The notes: a model not told the origin generated them from the letters alone. Counted from the first letter of the stretch, positions 1-12,288 are shown. The stretch: 64,000 bases of DNA from Cyprinodon diabolis (GCA_030533445.1 CM060065.1:52679964-52743963), one strand, 5' to 3'. Made by a program: numbers and translations.

Positions 1-471
1 CGACCTGAATCTGATCTTTTCATGGCAGTCTGATCAACACAGATCCGATTTCTTCCAATGCGACCCAGGCCGCTTGGCTCTGTGGTCCTGAATCAGATAC
101 GAATCTGATCTTTCAAATGCGACCTGCGTCTGAACGGCCAGGTCGGATTCATCCGACCTGAACGTCATTAATAGCCGACAAAGTTCACTATTCTGCGTCT
201 TGCTACGTAGAAGCGGCAAGAAAAACAGCAACCATGGCAGATGATGATGCGGAGAGCAGTATTTATGTTTAACCATAATGAAAAGATTGAGTTTTTATGG
301 TTGGAAAAGATCGCTAGATGCGCGCCGGCGCTACCATCCATGTTTATTTCCGTAAACACAGAGCACGCTGGCCTGTGACGTCATCGCGTCCTCTACTGCG
401 CATGCGGGACACTTGCGTTGTATGGCTGCAGTTCACACAGGAGATCACATACAAGGTGTATATATTCAGTG
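1..471. other. Unassigned sequence, probably a transposon remnant
   Basis: No gene is supported. The first 170 bases repeat short words such as CGACCTG and TCTGATC in both orientations, the pattern of a decayed DNA-transposon end. A short open stretch after the ATG near 234 is too short to assign. Calling it a transposon is inference. Confidence 0.3.
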
Positions 472-843
472 TATTGTCATTATCAGTTTGTATGAAATCG
501 TACGAAAAGTTATGCACAGTACTTCGTACGTTTTTGACATTTTTTTCGTCGTATTTCGTTGTATTTTTACGTCTTGCCTCGAGGCAAGAAATCCGTGCGC
601 ATGCGCATCTTACGCACCATTCAATAACATACAATTTAACATACAATTAACCCTAACCCTGACCCTAACATACAAAACAGCAAGCAACCTAGTGAGAGAC
701 ATCATGAAGTGATTATTGCACTGTCCGTCCCAGTTTTACGTCCGTCCGCCGTAAACGCCAATTTTCGAGAAAAAACGTCAAAAACGTACGAAATACTGTG
801 CATAACTTTTCGTACGATTTCATACGAACAGATAATGAGAATA
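472..843 (+). mobile_element. MITE copy A (TIR element with TCGTACGA-rich ends)
   Basis: Terminal inverted repeats of about 60 bases face each other at 472-535 and 775-843, both carrying CGTACGAAAAGTTATGCA-like sequence. The interior has a CTCGAGGCAAG palindrome-like motif and a short telomere-like run (CCCTAACCCT with variants) near 649-668. A second copy in opposite orientation lies at 12694-13082, which confirms the ends. TA next to each end could be the target duplication, as in Tc1/mariner-type MITEs. No transposase is encoded, so it is non-autonomous. Confidence 0.75.
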
Positions 844-1124
844 TGTTGATATATTTGGAAGTATGAACGGGAACGCAAAATAAATCAAATTTTCACAAAA
901 AAAAAATCAGAATTGAGCATCAAGGCCTGCAGAGTGATGGTAGCCTTACTCATGTGAAAGCTCGTTATGCTAAAGAGCAGGTGCTAATGTGCAGGGATCA
1001 ATTCAAGCAACTATTTTAAGTGCTCATTTTGAAGTTCAACTCTTAACAGAGTTTCTTTAGAATCCCAGACGATCAGTGAAGTCTTATCTCTTAACACACA
1101 TTCAGTAATGACAGCAATAGCTGA

Positions 1125-1310
1125 CTTTGGGGTTGCAGGATGCAGAAGTTCGGGAGGACTACCTGTTCAAGTTCCAGTTCTATTTGTCTCAGTTGTTGTT
1201 TCCTTAGGCAGGTTTTTTCACCTGCATTGGCTACAAGCCTGGTGGTGTCTTTATCTGTCAGCGTGCCCCAGGGCAGCTATGGCTAATATCTGCCTGTATC
1301 TGCATTTTCT
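1125..1310 (+). mobile_element. Degenerate tRNA-type SINE
   Basis: The stretch aligns by eye with the better preserved SINE at 43355-43680. It shares a box-B-like TTCAAG segment near 1167, a TCCTTAGGCA / TTTTTTCACCTGCATTG segment and a GTCAGCGTGCCCCAGGGCAGC block. It is heavily mutated and lacks a clear tail. Confidence 0.5.
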
Positions 1311-2668
1311 CACACCTAGGAGCTTATTCCAGCTTTGGCTCTGTGAAGCATGGACCAAGTGGACCCTTGCACTCTGACAATGGACAACCTCTGATCACTA
1401 ATCTGATCTCCTTCTGGAGTTGGAGCTGCAGATGCACTGCTGGCCTCCTCACACCCACAGATGTACAGTTCTGACTGCCTCCTTGTTTCTGTATCTTGCC
1501 GGGCTTGTTTTTTTTTTTTTTTTTTTTACTGAGGGGCCCTTTGGGAACTCAGCTCTGTTGCATTACAGAGAAGTCTCCTCATGCTCATCCTACTCCTGCT
1601 TGGAGGAATAACACATTTCTACATTTCCATCTGTCCCCCTTGGCCTAAAACTGGAGTCTTCTTCTAAAATGGGCCCTCAGACAGATGGTTGGCCGAAAAC
1701 GTTGGACATTCAGCTCATGTGTTCTCCTCCAATCAGTTTAAACACACCTATTGGCCTTTAGTCTCAATAATGACACCGAAACAATTCATCATGCAACACG
1801 CTGAGTAAAATCTGAATAAGAAAACAAGTCCAGTAATTCACTTTCTGTTGTTAACTGATTAATAATGATTACTGTGGTGGAAGAAACATTTCCTATAAAC
1901 AATCAGTCCTCTACATCAACAGGTACAGAATGCAAATACTTTGCTGCAGTGTGTTGCACGTGTTAACTTCCTGGTTCCTGGCATGTTTTTTTTTTTTAAG
2001 AAAACCTCAGAATGCAAAAACATCATGACTAGTATGTAGATCTAGAGCTTTGGAACTAGAGGCTACAGCTGCCAACGTTCTATATCAGCTGCTCCTAACG
2101 AGTTACATCTTTAACCCCCTCCCCCAGAATAACCTGTAAGGTGAAGTCAGTCTATAATCAGATGCAGCAGGGAGCAGAGCTGAGGGACGGACTTCACACC
2201 ACCTAAGCGTCTTCTTTCTCGGGACGTGATGCTGGAAGTCCTCCAAGGACAGAGGAGGAGAAGCCTGCCAACACCTCGACAGCCTCGCCAGCAGCCGCTT
2301 CAGACACCCGCCGCACAAATGGAGCAATCAGAACAAAAAGTTCTGCTGCGGATCAGCCTGTAGGAGCCTGGTGGACGTGACAGATCCCTACGACGGCTGT
2401 TTTCTGAGCAACCCTCTGGGAGAACATATGTGGGTGTGAGCTTGGATGAAACGTGTTTGAACACCAAGATGACTGAGGAAGTGTGATGATGGAGGGTTAA
2501 AACCAGCAGCCACTTGCTTTCTGTGAGCTTTGAGACTCACTTTTTAGGGTGTGAGTCCAACAGAACCGGCTGGGTTCTGCTGCCAAATCACAATGCTGGC
2601 ATTAAAGGAAGGAAAATGAGCTACAGATGGACGAGAAGTCCAGCGGCAAACATCTGATCCTGTGGACT
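1311..2668. other. Intergenic sequence without a recognised gene
   Basis: The stretch holds poly-T runs near 1508-1527 and 1987-1998 and otherwise looks unique. One plus-strand open frame (2230-2439, 69 codons, cysteine-containing and rich in charged residues) lacks an obvious start and resembles no family I know. It could be chance or a diverged exon. Confidence 0.3.
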
Positions 2669-3321
2669 TCAATTCAATTCAATTCAGTTTATTTCTATAG
2701 CGCCAATTCACATCATGTCATCTCAGGTCACTTTCCAGTTCACCAGATCATCCAGTCAGACTGATTCAAAGTTTTCTATCTAAGGAAAACCAGCTGATTG
2801 CATCGACTCATTGACTCTTCAGCAATCCCTCACACTAAGCATGCTTGTAGCGACAGTGGAGAGGAAAAACTCCCTTTGAACAGGAAGAAACCTCCAGCAG
2901 AACCAGGCTCAGTGTGAGCGGCCATCTGCTGAGGCCCACTGGGGTTCAAGGAGACAGAAGCAGACATAGAAAAAGAAGCATAGATACAAAAGGCAACTGT
3001 CAATCAGCTCCACAGGCGGCCCCGTCCAGGAAACACACAGCCAGGCAGACGAGCTCCGAGCCAGCTCCCATGTCAGAGGATGAAGAGAGCACATCCAGTT
3101 AGTCACAGTCAGAGAAACAGGACTACACTGGAAAACAGGCCAAGCTCCAACATCTAGAAACAAAGGTGTTGATGGCAGCAGCACAGCTGATATTTCTCTC
3201 CAGGATGGAGTCACAGCCAAACAGGAACAGACCAGATGAAGCTACTATGAGAAAAAGCAGAGAGAGCAGAACGTTAGAGATTGAACTAACAGATTCTGCA
3301 GAGTGGGAGAATAGAGAGTAA
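2669..3321 (-). mobile_element. L2-type LINE, 3'-end fragment (minus orientation)
   Basis: The fragment begins with a reversed (GAATT)n tail at 2669-2686 and the AATTCAGTTTATTTCTATAG end. It then follows the 3' UTR of the long L2 at 45035-48755, for example the stretch around GGCCATCTGCTGAGG at 2921. It is 5'-truncated. Reading frames across it are L2 3' UTR rather than genes; near-copies lie at 35379-35935 and 36664-37238. Confidence 0.85.
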
Positions 3322-5108
3322 TCGTCTAATATTTAAACTGTGGATGAAGAGCAGCAGACTTGAACAAGTTATAGTTTCAAATCATGTCTTGAGCCCTAAA
3401 CATGCAGCAAAGTTATCAAAGAGAGGAAAGTTTTACCATATTTATTTTTTTGATGAAGTCCAGGCTCTAATCTGATGGGGTTCGATAAAGATGGACTTCT
3501 TTGAGTTCTGCTTATTGTTAACATATGAGAAATATGGTGAACCAAGTCATGTTTAAATTCTGAACAGGAACAGTCAAAACAGGATCATTTACACAAACAA
3601 AAAAACAACCAAACTAAAAACCAAAAAACTTGCAGAACTAGAAAAACACTCAGAGAAGCTGACCTCCACCAAGAAGCAACAGATTTTGTTTTGGGAAACA
3701 AAATCTGTAAAATCCGTTCACCTGATCCTATTAAAAAAAAAACCCAACCTCCCATTTTCTCGTGGTTTGGTATTCAGTAAAATACCCTGCTGACTCTTTG
3801 AGTCCGCTGCTGAGGCTGTGAGCAATCACTGCTGCCCCCCTCTGGGTTAGTGGGGAACTGCTTGCTTCACCAAATATCCATAGCTCACAACGTTAGAAAA
3901 TCCTGTATTCAGACTATGATCTGGATCATCATGAAAATTTAATGGATTGTTCGTTGGACCGAGTCGCACCTTTGGAAAAAATTTAAATAAAAATCTGTCC
4001 ATAATTTATCAAGCTATCCTGTCCATATATGGACAGATGAACAAATGCAACTAAAAACATAACCTCCTTAGCAGACATAACTACTTGGACCACATAATGA
4101 GTTCTGCCGTCTGTGACGTCGATGACCCGGCAAGCGTACATTTTTCTGCAGTCTGTGTAACGTAAGCAGCTCTGATGTTTGGGAAGATGAAGACGCTTCA
4201 GTCTAACTTTGACAAATAATGAACATTTCACCAACTTTCTGTCGAATGCCTCTTTAAGTGGCCTGTACTTCTAAAGCACTAAGTCAGGGGGCCACTTCCC
4301 AGCTGCCCTGGGCTCTCTGACAGGCTAATGCACTCAAGCAACACCTGCTCCCTGAGCTCCATCAGTAGGTTGGCAGTTTGGTCGTGCTCAAGGACATGAC
4401 ATCAGAGAAAGCCAGAACTGCCGTCAAAATGACAAACTCCTCAATCTGATGTCACTGTTACCCCTGATCTGGTGAAATACTGTGGAACTGGTCCATCAGA
4501 GTTGGGTGCTCCATGCACCTAATTAAGGAGCAGGTCTGTCTTCACAAACACAAACTCATTTTAGCAGATATTTATTTTCTATTTACCTTTATTAATGCAG
4601 AATGAATCTCAGTGAGAGATAAATTCTACTCTAAGGAGATGCTGGTTCCATGTTCGTTTAAACTTTCCTTCTTCCATGTGGACAATTCAACAGACATAGG
4701 TCACCAAACGTTAAGGAAACAGAGAAGAACTGTCCTTTAATCAGCTGCTGGCTTTCATTGTGTTTAATCAGAACTTATTCCGGTTTAGGGAAACGATATA
4801 ATAATAGTGATGGACTTTGGTGCAGGTTTACACTGTTTTCTGCTGGCAGGAAGTTCTGGGTTTAAAACTTGGATGAGTAGAATTAGCATGTTGGACCTTT
4901 CAGCGATGGCTTCTCTTTTGCTTCCTCCTGCTGACCCAGAACAGAACATGCATGTTAGAGGAAATGCTTGCTCTAAATTCACCTTACTGTGGTTCTGCAT
5001 GGTTGTTTCCATGTGAGGGATTCACCGAAAACCAGACCAGGAATAGGTACAACTGCACCCTCCAAATTTCATGTATTGCACAGTTGTAAGAAGAGTAAAT
5101 CAGGGAGC
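3322..5108. other. Upstream flank or intron 1 of plus hsd11b2 copy; no exon found
   Basis: This region should hold exon 1 of the plus hsd11b2 copy if intron 1 matched the roughly 2.1 kb intron of the minus copy. I read both strands against the minus exon 1 (41387-41108) and found no match. Weak intron-1 homology to the other copy appears only from about 5010 on. No other gene is recognisable. Confidence 0.5.
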
Positions 5109-5167
5109 CAGAAACCATCTGGATTCAACTATCATGTAATCCCAGTGTTTCCTTTGTGTCCCTGCAG

Positions 5168-8100
5168 GCTGTGACTCCGGCTTCGGGAATGCGGCGGCAA
5201 AGCGTCTCGACTCCTTGGGCTTCGATGTTTTCGCCACCGTTTTGAACCTGGAGGGAGACGGAGCCAGAGAGCTGCAGAGAAGCTGCTCATCCCGCCTCAC
5301 CCTCCTACAGGTGGACATCACGCAGCCGCAGCAGGTGCAGCAGGCGCTGCTGGACACCAAGGCCAAGCTGGGCCTCCGAGGTGAGCTGGGTAGACCAGCA
5401 GGTTTACAACATCCAACTGTAACAACAACATTTAAAAAGCACCTCTAAGTGAAATCGCTGATTGCAAATGAAAGTGCTAGAAACATTAAGTGGGATCAGG
5501 TTTACGGCGAGCAGGGTGACAGAGCTGTGATGCAGAGCTGCAGGTGCATCCAGTTCCAGGTGTCTCTAAGCAGCTTTAACCCTTTTTAGGGCGCTCAGTG
5601 AAATACTTTGAAAATCAAAAAGTGTTATTGGAATCCAGGACAAGACCTTTTACCTTTGTAATATTCAAAGAATATGGATGTTTAGATGGTAAAAATGAAT
5701 GTCAATGTAATAACAAGAATCGCCAACTTGCCCAAATATATTTAAAAAATAACAAAAGTCTGAGAGTGAAAAAAACACATTTTTTTGGTCCACCATAACC
5801 TGAGAGGCATTAATGGTGATACTGCTACTTACAGATTTTATAAACCTAAATATAATTGTTAACTAGGATTATAAACTTTTAAACTTTTCAATTAGCTTTT
5901 TACCTTTTTTTTCTTGACTAGTTGAATATTTTTTCAATTTAATTTTCAGAAGGTACTATATCATCCGAGGCCTCGTCTAATTGGTCAAATGCCCAAATAA
6001 TATGTACAACAAGTGGCAGCATCTTTGCTGAATGGCTGGATATAGATCTTGTGCTTCTAAACACCACTGAGGGAGTGGGGGGGGCTACACCCTACATATT
6101 TTCCATAATTGTAATCAGCTACAGCTCAAACTTCACAGGGTTTAAAAGTTCGCAGCTCATGATCAGCAGATGGCCGCTCACACTGAGCCTGGTTCTGCTG
6201 GAGGTTTCTTCCTGTTCAAAGGGAGTTTTTCCTCTCCACTGTCGCTACAAGCTTGCTTAGTGTGAGGGATTGCTGAAGAGTCAATGAGTCGATGCAATCA
6301 GCTGGTTTTCCTTAGATAGAAAACTTTGAATCAATCTGACTGGATGATCTGGTGAACTGGAAAGTGACCTGAGATGACATGATGTGAATTGGAGCTATAG
6401 AAATAAACTGAATAGAATTGAATCGAATGATGTATGCTCTTACACTATACGTCCAAAAACCACATGTCAGACTGAATGCCAAGAGATGCCCGTAGGAGGA
6501 CTTGTCAGTTTGGAAGAAGAGGAGGAAGAACTCGCTTGTTTGCAGTTCCAATAAATCGGCTCGTGGACGTTTATAGCTCTGCTTTAATCACGGCATTGGA
6601 TCATGAACGCCTCACAAGGGGCGACTGAATTTCTAACATGTTTAGGGAATGAAGGTTGGACAGGATGCTGACCCCACAGGGAAAAAACTTCAGCACATTA
6701 ACTTTTCCTTACAATACAAATCCACACACTGCAAAAAATCTAAATCTAGATAAGTAATTTTCTCTTAAAATAAGTGCATTTGTTCTTGGATTGAGGAGGT
6801 AAAAGAGACATTTTGCCAATGGAACAAGACAATTTACACTTAAAATAAGAAAACACAATTGCATTGTCTTATTTCAAGTGCATATTATCTAGTTATCTTA
6901 TTTTAAGAGTAAAATTACTCATTCGATCGGCAAACGATCTCATTTACCTACTCAAATTAAGGGTAAATACACTTAATTTAAGAATTTTTTATCTGTTTCT
7001 AGATCGTTTTTGCAGTGCAGGAATTCCTTCCCTTTTTCAGGTCTAGAAAATGCACTGCAAAAATGATCTAGAATTAAGTAAAAATTTCTTAAAATTTTCT
7101 TAAATTTAGTGTATTTACCCTTAATTTGGGTAAATATGATGATTTGCCAATGAAATTAGTATCTATACTCTTAAAATAACAAAAATGAGATAATATGAAC
7201 TTGAAATAAGACAATGCAATTGTTTTTTCTTATTTTAAATGTAAATTGTCTTGTTCCATTGGCAAAGTGTCTCACTTTCGTACTGAATTGGAGAAAAATG
7301 CACTTATTTGAAGTAAAAATTGCTTAATTAGATTTCCATTTTTTGCAGTGAATCTGTTTTCAGGTGGACCTATTCTGAACCTCTAGTGTCAGAAGAACGT
7401 TCGCAAAGCACTGAAAGTCTCACAGAAACTTGGCTTTGGGCACGTCAAGTGATTGTAAGCGAGACTGGATCTGTGTTTGGCTGATTGATGCTCTACAGCC
7501 GGATTTGTCTCAGTTAATATTCAAATTCCTTGCCTGGTTCTGCTCAGCTGCTCCCCCGGCCCACGGTGTGCCAGACAGAGATGAGCAGGAATGTTTGCTC
7601 GTCTCGGCCGGCACTGTTTGTGCAGCAGCCTTCTAGGAAACGCTGGAAAAAGCAGATGACTGCTCTGGGACCGGTCCCAGAGTCAGGGCTGTCCAGTGGG
7701 ATGGGAAACGGGGAGGGTGTTGTTCTCTCATGAGGGAGTTCTGTGATTGGATCAGAGCAGCGGCTTCCCCGGGCCTTATAATTAGAGCCCAGAGAGTTGG
7801 CAGCAGTTTGCAGTCATTTGGGGGCGTCAGCAAATAAAAGAAAAGAAGGGAAGGCAACAGTTTTCAATTGTCTCATGTTGTAGGGACATGAATGTCAGTC
7901 GTCTCTTGTGGGGATAAAGTTTTAAAGTCTTTATCACATGAGTCATTAAAGTTTAACGCAGCGGTTTGAGGTCTGGGCCAGATTTCCAGGAAAACTCAGA
8001 AAGGGTAGTGAGACCTCCTGTGCTGAATGAGAAGACAATGATGCACATTTGTTTCATACCCAGAAGTATTCAGGGAAGATTTACAGGCGGCCGTTTGTCC

Positions 8101-11100
8101 TAAAATGCACCCGAAATGTTTGTCCTCGCTGGGACGGGACTCTAACCTGGTGGGAAATAACAAATTCGATATTTAACGCTGGACAAAATCATGTTTGATT
8201 ATTCTTGTAAAATCTCAAGATGTTGATGGTAACGTCTGAGTGTAAAAAAACCAAACAAGCGCACCCTGAATGGGAGGACAGAACAAAACAAGGCTGATAA
8301 CATGAATTGATTTTATGTCGGGTATTTCCCACTTTTCTGTCAGATTTATTCTTTCAGCTCTAACACCTCATATTTATAAAGATAAGCAAGAATACCTTTT
8401 TATTTTTTATCATAATAATACCCAGAGATGGGAAGTAACGCAGTACAAATACTTCGTTACTGTACTCAAGTAGATTTTTCTTATATTTTTACTTTACTTT
8501 ACTACTTATTTTTATGGCGACTTTTTACTTCTACTCCTTACATTTTTACACAAATATCTGTACTTTCTACTCCTTACATTTTAAAAAATTGACTCGTTAC
8601 TTTAGTTTTGAATCATTTCAATGGAGTTACCGTTATTATTTTTCACGTCATCAATACCAAATTCAGTCTAATTGGATGGAAATCTACGTTGCATTTGACG
8701 CACCATTGCAAGATGAATCGACAGATTCGGCGGTATTCATTGGCGGCAAATCATTGCAGCTTGGTGGCGGTGGCGTTAGCATAGTAGCATGGACGACGAG
8801 ATGATTGAAAATGAACACAACGGAGATCTAGTCCTATTGGCAGACATCCATTTAAAATGTAGGCAACGGCATGAAAAAAGTGGTTTCTACTTTTACTTTT
8901 ATACTTTAAGTAAATTTACAAGCCTGTACTTTGTTACTTTTACTTGAGTAAAGAAGTTTAATCAGTACTTCCACTTTTACCAGAGTATTTTTTAACACAA
9001 GTATCTGTACTTTTACTCAAGTATGGAAAGTGAGTACTTTTGCCATCTCTGATGAATACCCATTAATTATCCGACAGTTCGGGTGTGCTGCCATAACCAG
9101 AAACAAAGGGAGTAACCTGGGGTTAAGGGTCTTGCTCATGGACTCTTTCAAACGGATGACCTTGAAGCCTCAGCCTGACCTTGCCTCAATGTGCTATTCT
9201 CCAAACCTCTAGGCCACCACTCCTCCTCTAGATCAAATCAGATTATATTATTGTGTCTTCTTCACAAGCTGTTGTTCATTTAAGGTCAGATTAAAGAATA
9301 TTTTATATCCTCATAAACCATAAAATCAGAGGGTTCTTGATTGATTTGACTGGTTCCTGTTTGACTTTGGGAGAACCTCCTGAGACATGACGTAACCTGA
9401 GCCGTCTCTCTGACGTCTCCATAGTTTTAGTCTTATCAGTTCACACTCAGATCTAAACACAGATCCCACGGTGGCCAAACAAACAAAGCCTGGAATTCTG
9501 GGTCACTCAACTCCGACGGGCCGAGCCAGAATTGTTTACATGAGCAGACAGGAAATGGCTGACCTGGGTTTGGCCTGAGGTATAGTGATCATGGTCTTAT
9601 ATGCACGCAACAACCCTGCAGGGGTCACATAGCTCCTCTGAGACCTTTATCGGTTTTCCTCATGCGGAGCAAACACTGTAGAGCTGAGATGGTTCCACGG
9701 TGGAAAACCGGCACAGCTGGGATGTCAGCTCCACGTTCCAACCGGAGTTTATTTATTTCTGCACAGCTGCTTATTGACAGTCAGCTCACGAACTCACTGA
9801 TGAATGAGACAGAATCTCTTCAAATGTTTGGTCTGTATTTTTCCACTTTACACAGACATCAAACATTAACAGCTTTTTTCACAGTAAGAAAGTTAAAGTC
9901 AAACCAGAACTTGACTCAGTGACCTTTGTGTGCAGGTCTGTGGGGTTTGGTCAACAACGCGGGAGTGTGTGTGAACTTCGGAGAAGCAGAACTGTCCCTG
10001 ATGTCCACCTTCAGAGGCTGCATGGAGGTGAACTTTTTCGGCACGGTGGACGTCACCAAGAGCTTCCTGCCGCTGGTGCGACAGGCCAAAGGACGCATCG
10101 TCAACATCTCCAGCCCAGCAGGTGTGCAAAACACTCATCATGCATTTGGTAAAATTTTGAAAACAATTGATTCTTTCATTTTCACAGTTAGGACCTACTT
10201 CCTGTTGCTTTGTCACATCTCACCCAGAAGTTCGTTTTAGGCTTTATTGTGAGAGAAAGTCAAAGAGTTCAGTGGGTGTAGAAACAGGATTCATAACCGC
10301 TATAGAATCAGTCTCCTGCCAAGTCAAAGACTATGTGATCCAAAGCAAATAGAATCATTCAAAGACAATCATCCTTTAGGACCTGAAACTTCTGACATTT
10401 TCCATCCAGCAGAGTGTGTTTTTTCATATGAACCCAGTAAAACCCCCACTCTACTGGAGCAGCATCTCATTGGACGATCTACCTGTGTCTTCCAGGTGAC
10501 CAACCGTTTCCATGCCTGGCTGCATATGGAGCGTCCAAAGCAGCTTTGAACCTCTTCACTGAAACCCTGAGGCATGAGCTGAACCCCTGGGGGGTCCGAG
10601 TGAGCACCATCCTTCCCTCCTCCTATAAGACAGGTGAGCCCTGACCCCCAGCCCACATTATTACACCTCATCTAAAGATAGATCATCTGCAGGTTCCCAG
10701 CAGGTCTGGATTTGTGGTGAGTTCATGAGTTAGAAAAGAAAATAACATAATAAATGGATGTGGGCAGCTCCCCCTGCTGGTCGTAGTTCTACTTCAAGCT
10801 GTAGCTTATTCATTCTTTTCTGTTTCTGATTAGAATCAGAAACCCACTCAACAGCAGAGGCATTAAAATAACTATACAAAGCAAACCAATTGAGAAAATA
10901 CTTTGTTTGATAAAATAATTTCATTAAAATGTATCTATGAGTAAATAATTTCAGTAAAAGTTGGATCGGAACCATCAAGAGTAAATGTGAAAGTTTTATA
11001 TTGTTTTTATGTCTATGGTAACGCCTGGTAGTATTAAGATTTGATTTAGGTAGAAGAGGCTGTCATTATTGTATCTGTAGTAAAGTTGGCTTCTGCTTTC

Positions 11101-11509
11101 CACAGCTACCTCCACCAACCACGCCTACTGGGAGCAGCAGCACAAGCTGCTCCTGCAAAGTTTGTCTCCGGCGCTGCTTGAGGAGTACGGCGAGGACTAC
11201 ATGACCGAGACCAAGGATCTCTTCCACAGCTTCAGCGAACACGCCAATCCAGACCTCAGCCCCGTCATTAACACCATCGTCAAAGCGCTACTTTCGCCGC
11301 AGCCGCAGGCTCGCTACTACGCCGGCCCTGGCATCGGATTGATGTACTTCATCCACAGCTATTGCCCATTCAGTATCAGCAACCGCTTCCTCCAGAAACT
11401 GTTCCTGAAGAAGAGTCTGGTGCCACGTGCGCTGAGGAAGCAGTCGGGTCTGGATATGAACCTTGGCCTCCACAACAACAACAACGAGGAGAAGCTGCAG
11501 CAGTTGTAA
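5168..11509 (+). CDS. hsd11b2: 11-beta-hydroxysteroid dehydrogenase type 2-like, plus copy, exons 2-5 only
   Basis: Four exons are seen: 5168-5380, 9936-10121, 10496-10633 and 11106-11509 (stop at 11507-11509). Each has AG/GT borders and the same phase as the minus-strand copy. Together they encode an SDR fold: a CDSGFG cofactor loop, NNAG, SSPAG with the catalytic serine, a YGASK active site, and a C-terminal block with GLMYFIHSY as in HSD11B2. The family uses NAD to oxidise cortisol to cortisone at the ER membrane, protecting mineralocorticoid receptors; in fish it also acts in 11-ketotestosterone synthesis. No exon 1 is visible between 1 and 5167, so the membrane anchor and first cofactor residues are missing here. 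Either exon 1 lies upstream of the window or this copy is 5'-truncated. No frameshift or stop was seen in exons 2-5, arguing for long retained function. Confidence 0.85.
6105..6480. mobile_element. MITE interrupted by an L2 tail
   Basis: Bases around 6110-6163 and 6427-6475 resemble successive parts of the sequence at 15975-16110 (AGCTACAGCTCA, GTTTAAAAGTTC, then CTCACACTATA and CCAAAAACCA-like words). They read as one element split by the L2 fragment at 6164-6426. Outer ends are approximate. Confidence 0.5.
6164..6426 (+). mobile_element. L2-type LINE, 3'-end fragment with target-site duplication
   Basis: The fragment runs from AGCAGATGGCCGCTCAC-like 3' UTR sequence to a short GAATTGAAT tail. 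It is flanked by the 5-base direct repeat ATGAT at 6159-6163 and 6427-6431. It is a strongly 5'-truncated insertion in intron 2 of the plus hsd11b2 copy. Confidence 0.8.
6727..7017 (+). mobile_element. hAT-like MITE (CACTGCAAAAA ends), first of an inverted pair
   Basis: The element starts with CACTGCAAAAAAT and ends with TTTTTGCAGTG. It is AT-rich with subterminal TCTAGAT and CTTAAAATAAG words. The CACTGCAAAAA terminus is typical of abundant non-autonomous hAT-like elements in fish. A second copy in opposite orientation starts 35 bases further on. Confidence 0.8.
7053..7350 (-). mobile_element. hAT-like MITE (CACTGCAAAAA ends), second of an inverted pair
   Basis: It begins CACTGCAAAAATG and ends TTTTTTGCAGTG. 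Its interior is the reverse complement of the 6727-7017 copy (for example GACAATTTACATTTAAAATAAG on the minus strand), with moderate divergence. Confidence 0.8.
7625..7985 (+). other. Intron 2 block shared by both hsd11b2 copies
   Basis: The stretch from TTCTAGGAAACGCTGG to GGTTTGAGGTCTGGGCC matches, with gaps, the reverse complement of 37970-38180 in intron 2 of the minus hsd11b2 copy. A run of about 50 bases near 7932-7982 (TCATTAAAGTTTAACGCAGC region) is almost identical. It shows that the duplication included intronic DNA. Confidence 0.75.
8423..9051. mobile_element. hAT-type non-autonomous element (CAGAGATGGG ends)
   Basis: The left end CAGAGATGGGAAGTAACG and right end TTTTGCCATCTCTG are inverted repeats. 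Subterminal arrays of TACTTTTAC / GTAAAGT words face inward. ATAATACC on the left and ATGAATACC on the right may be an eroded 8-base target duplication. The interior encodes no transposase. Confidence 0.8.
9052..9935. other. Intron 2 of plus hsd11b2 copy, no feature seen
   Basis: No repeat end or coding exon could be recognised between the hAT element and exon 3 of the hsd11b2 copy. Confidence 0.4.
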
Positions 11510-12288
11510 TCTCTTAATAAGAGGACGTCTGTAGTAACACACTCAATAAGCCTGCCATCTGTTTATCTACCTGATTGAGTCCATCCACACAGGTTGTTCA
11601 GGGAACAGCATAAGGTGTGCTCCGTGAACACACTGATTTCATGTGCCTTTATCAAGCAGACAGCTGGAAACCGACCACAGCAGCAGCATCGGGTCACTGG
11701 TGGACCAAAGAGGGCGCGCTCATCAATCAGTGATAAATTATTACCACATAATGGTGTGGAAAGCCAAGGTATCACCACCCGGGTTCATGCTGCGTTCTTC
11801 AGCTTGCCAGACTCCACCCGGCTGGTGTCCTTGGACACAAAATGAACGCTCCCACTCAACAAATACTCGCTGCTGAATGTCTGCCCACTGGTTTCTGTCT
11901 CATCAAGTCATGAGAGGACAGGAATACACCTCAGACCCCTAAATGTCTGCATCACATGGAGTCATTTCAAAATAAAAGGTCCAAAACAAACACAAAACAG
12001 ACATTATAGTAAAACCTCAGTTCCTCTGCCTACAAACCTGCATGTTAAAGCTGCTGTAACAGTAACAGGTCTTCATTCCCAAACCTGAGGCACATATTTA
12101 GTCGGAAATATATGCATTTATTTAATCTAACATGTGCTTCAAATTTTATTTGACCCATAACCAGATCCCACCTCTGGATCAGTCAGATGGTTTCTCCCTC
12201 GTTTTGAGTCGAAATGTTTCATGTTTGTAGCAGATTTATTGTTGAATCCTTGCAGAGCCAGTCTGGTACCATGTACTGGAAGTTAGTG

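Noticed and set aside
5168..11509. Calling the plus hsd11b2 copy a processed or dead pseudogene
   Set aside because: It keeps introns, splice sites, open exons and active-site residues; only exon 1 is unseen, possibly because it lies outside the window.
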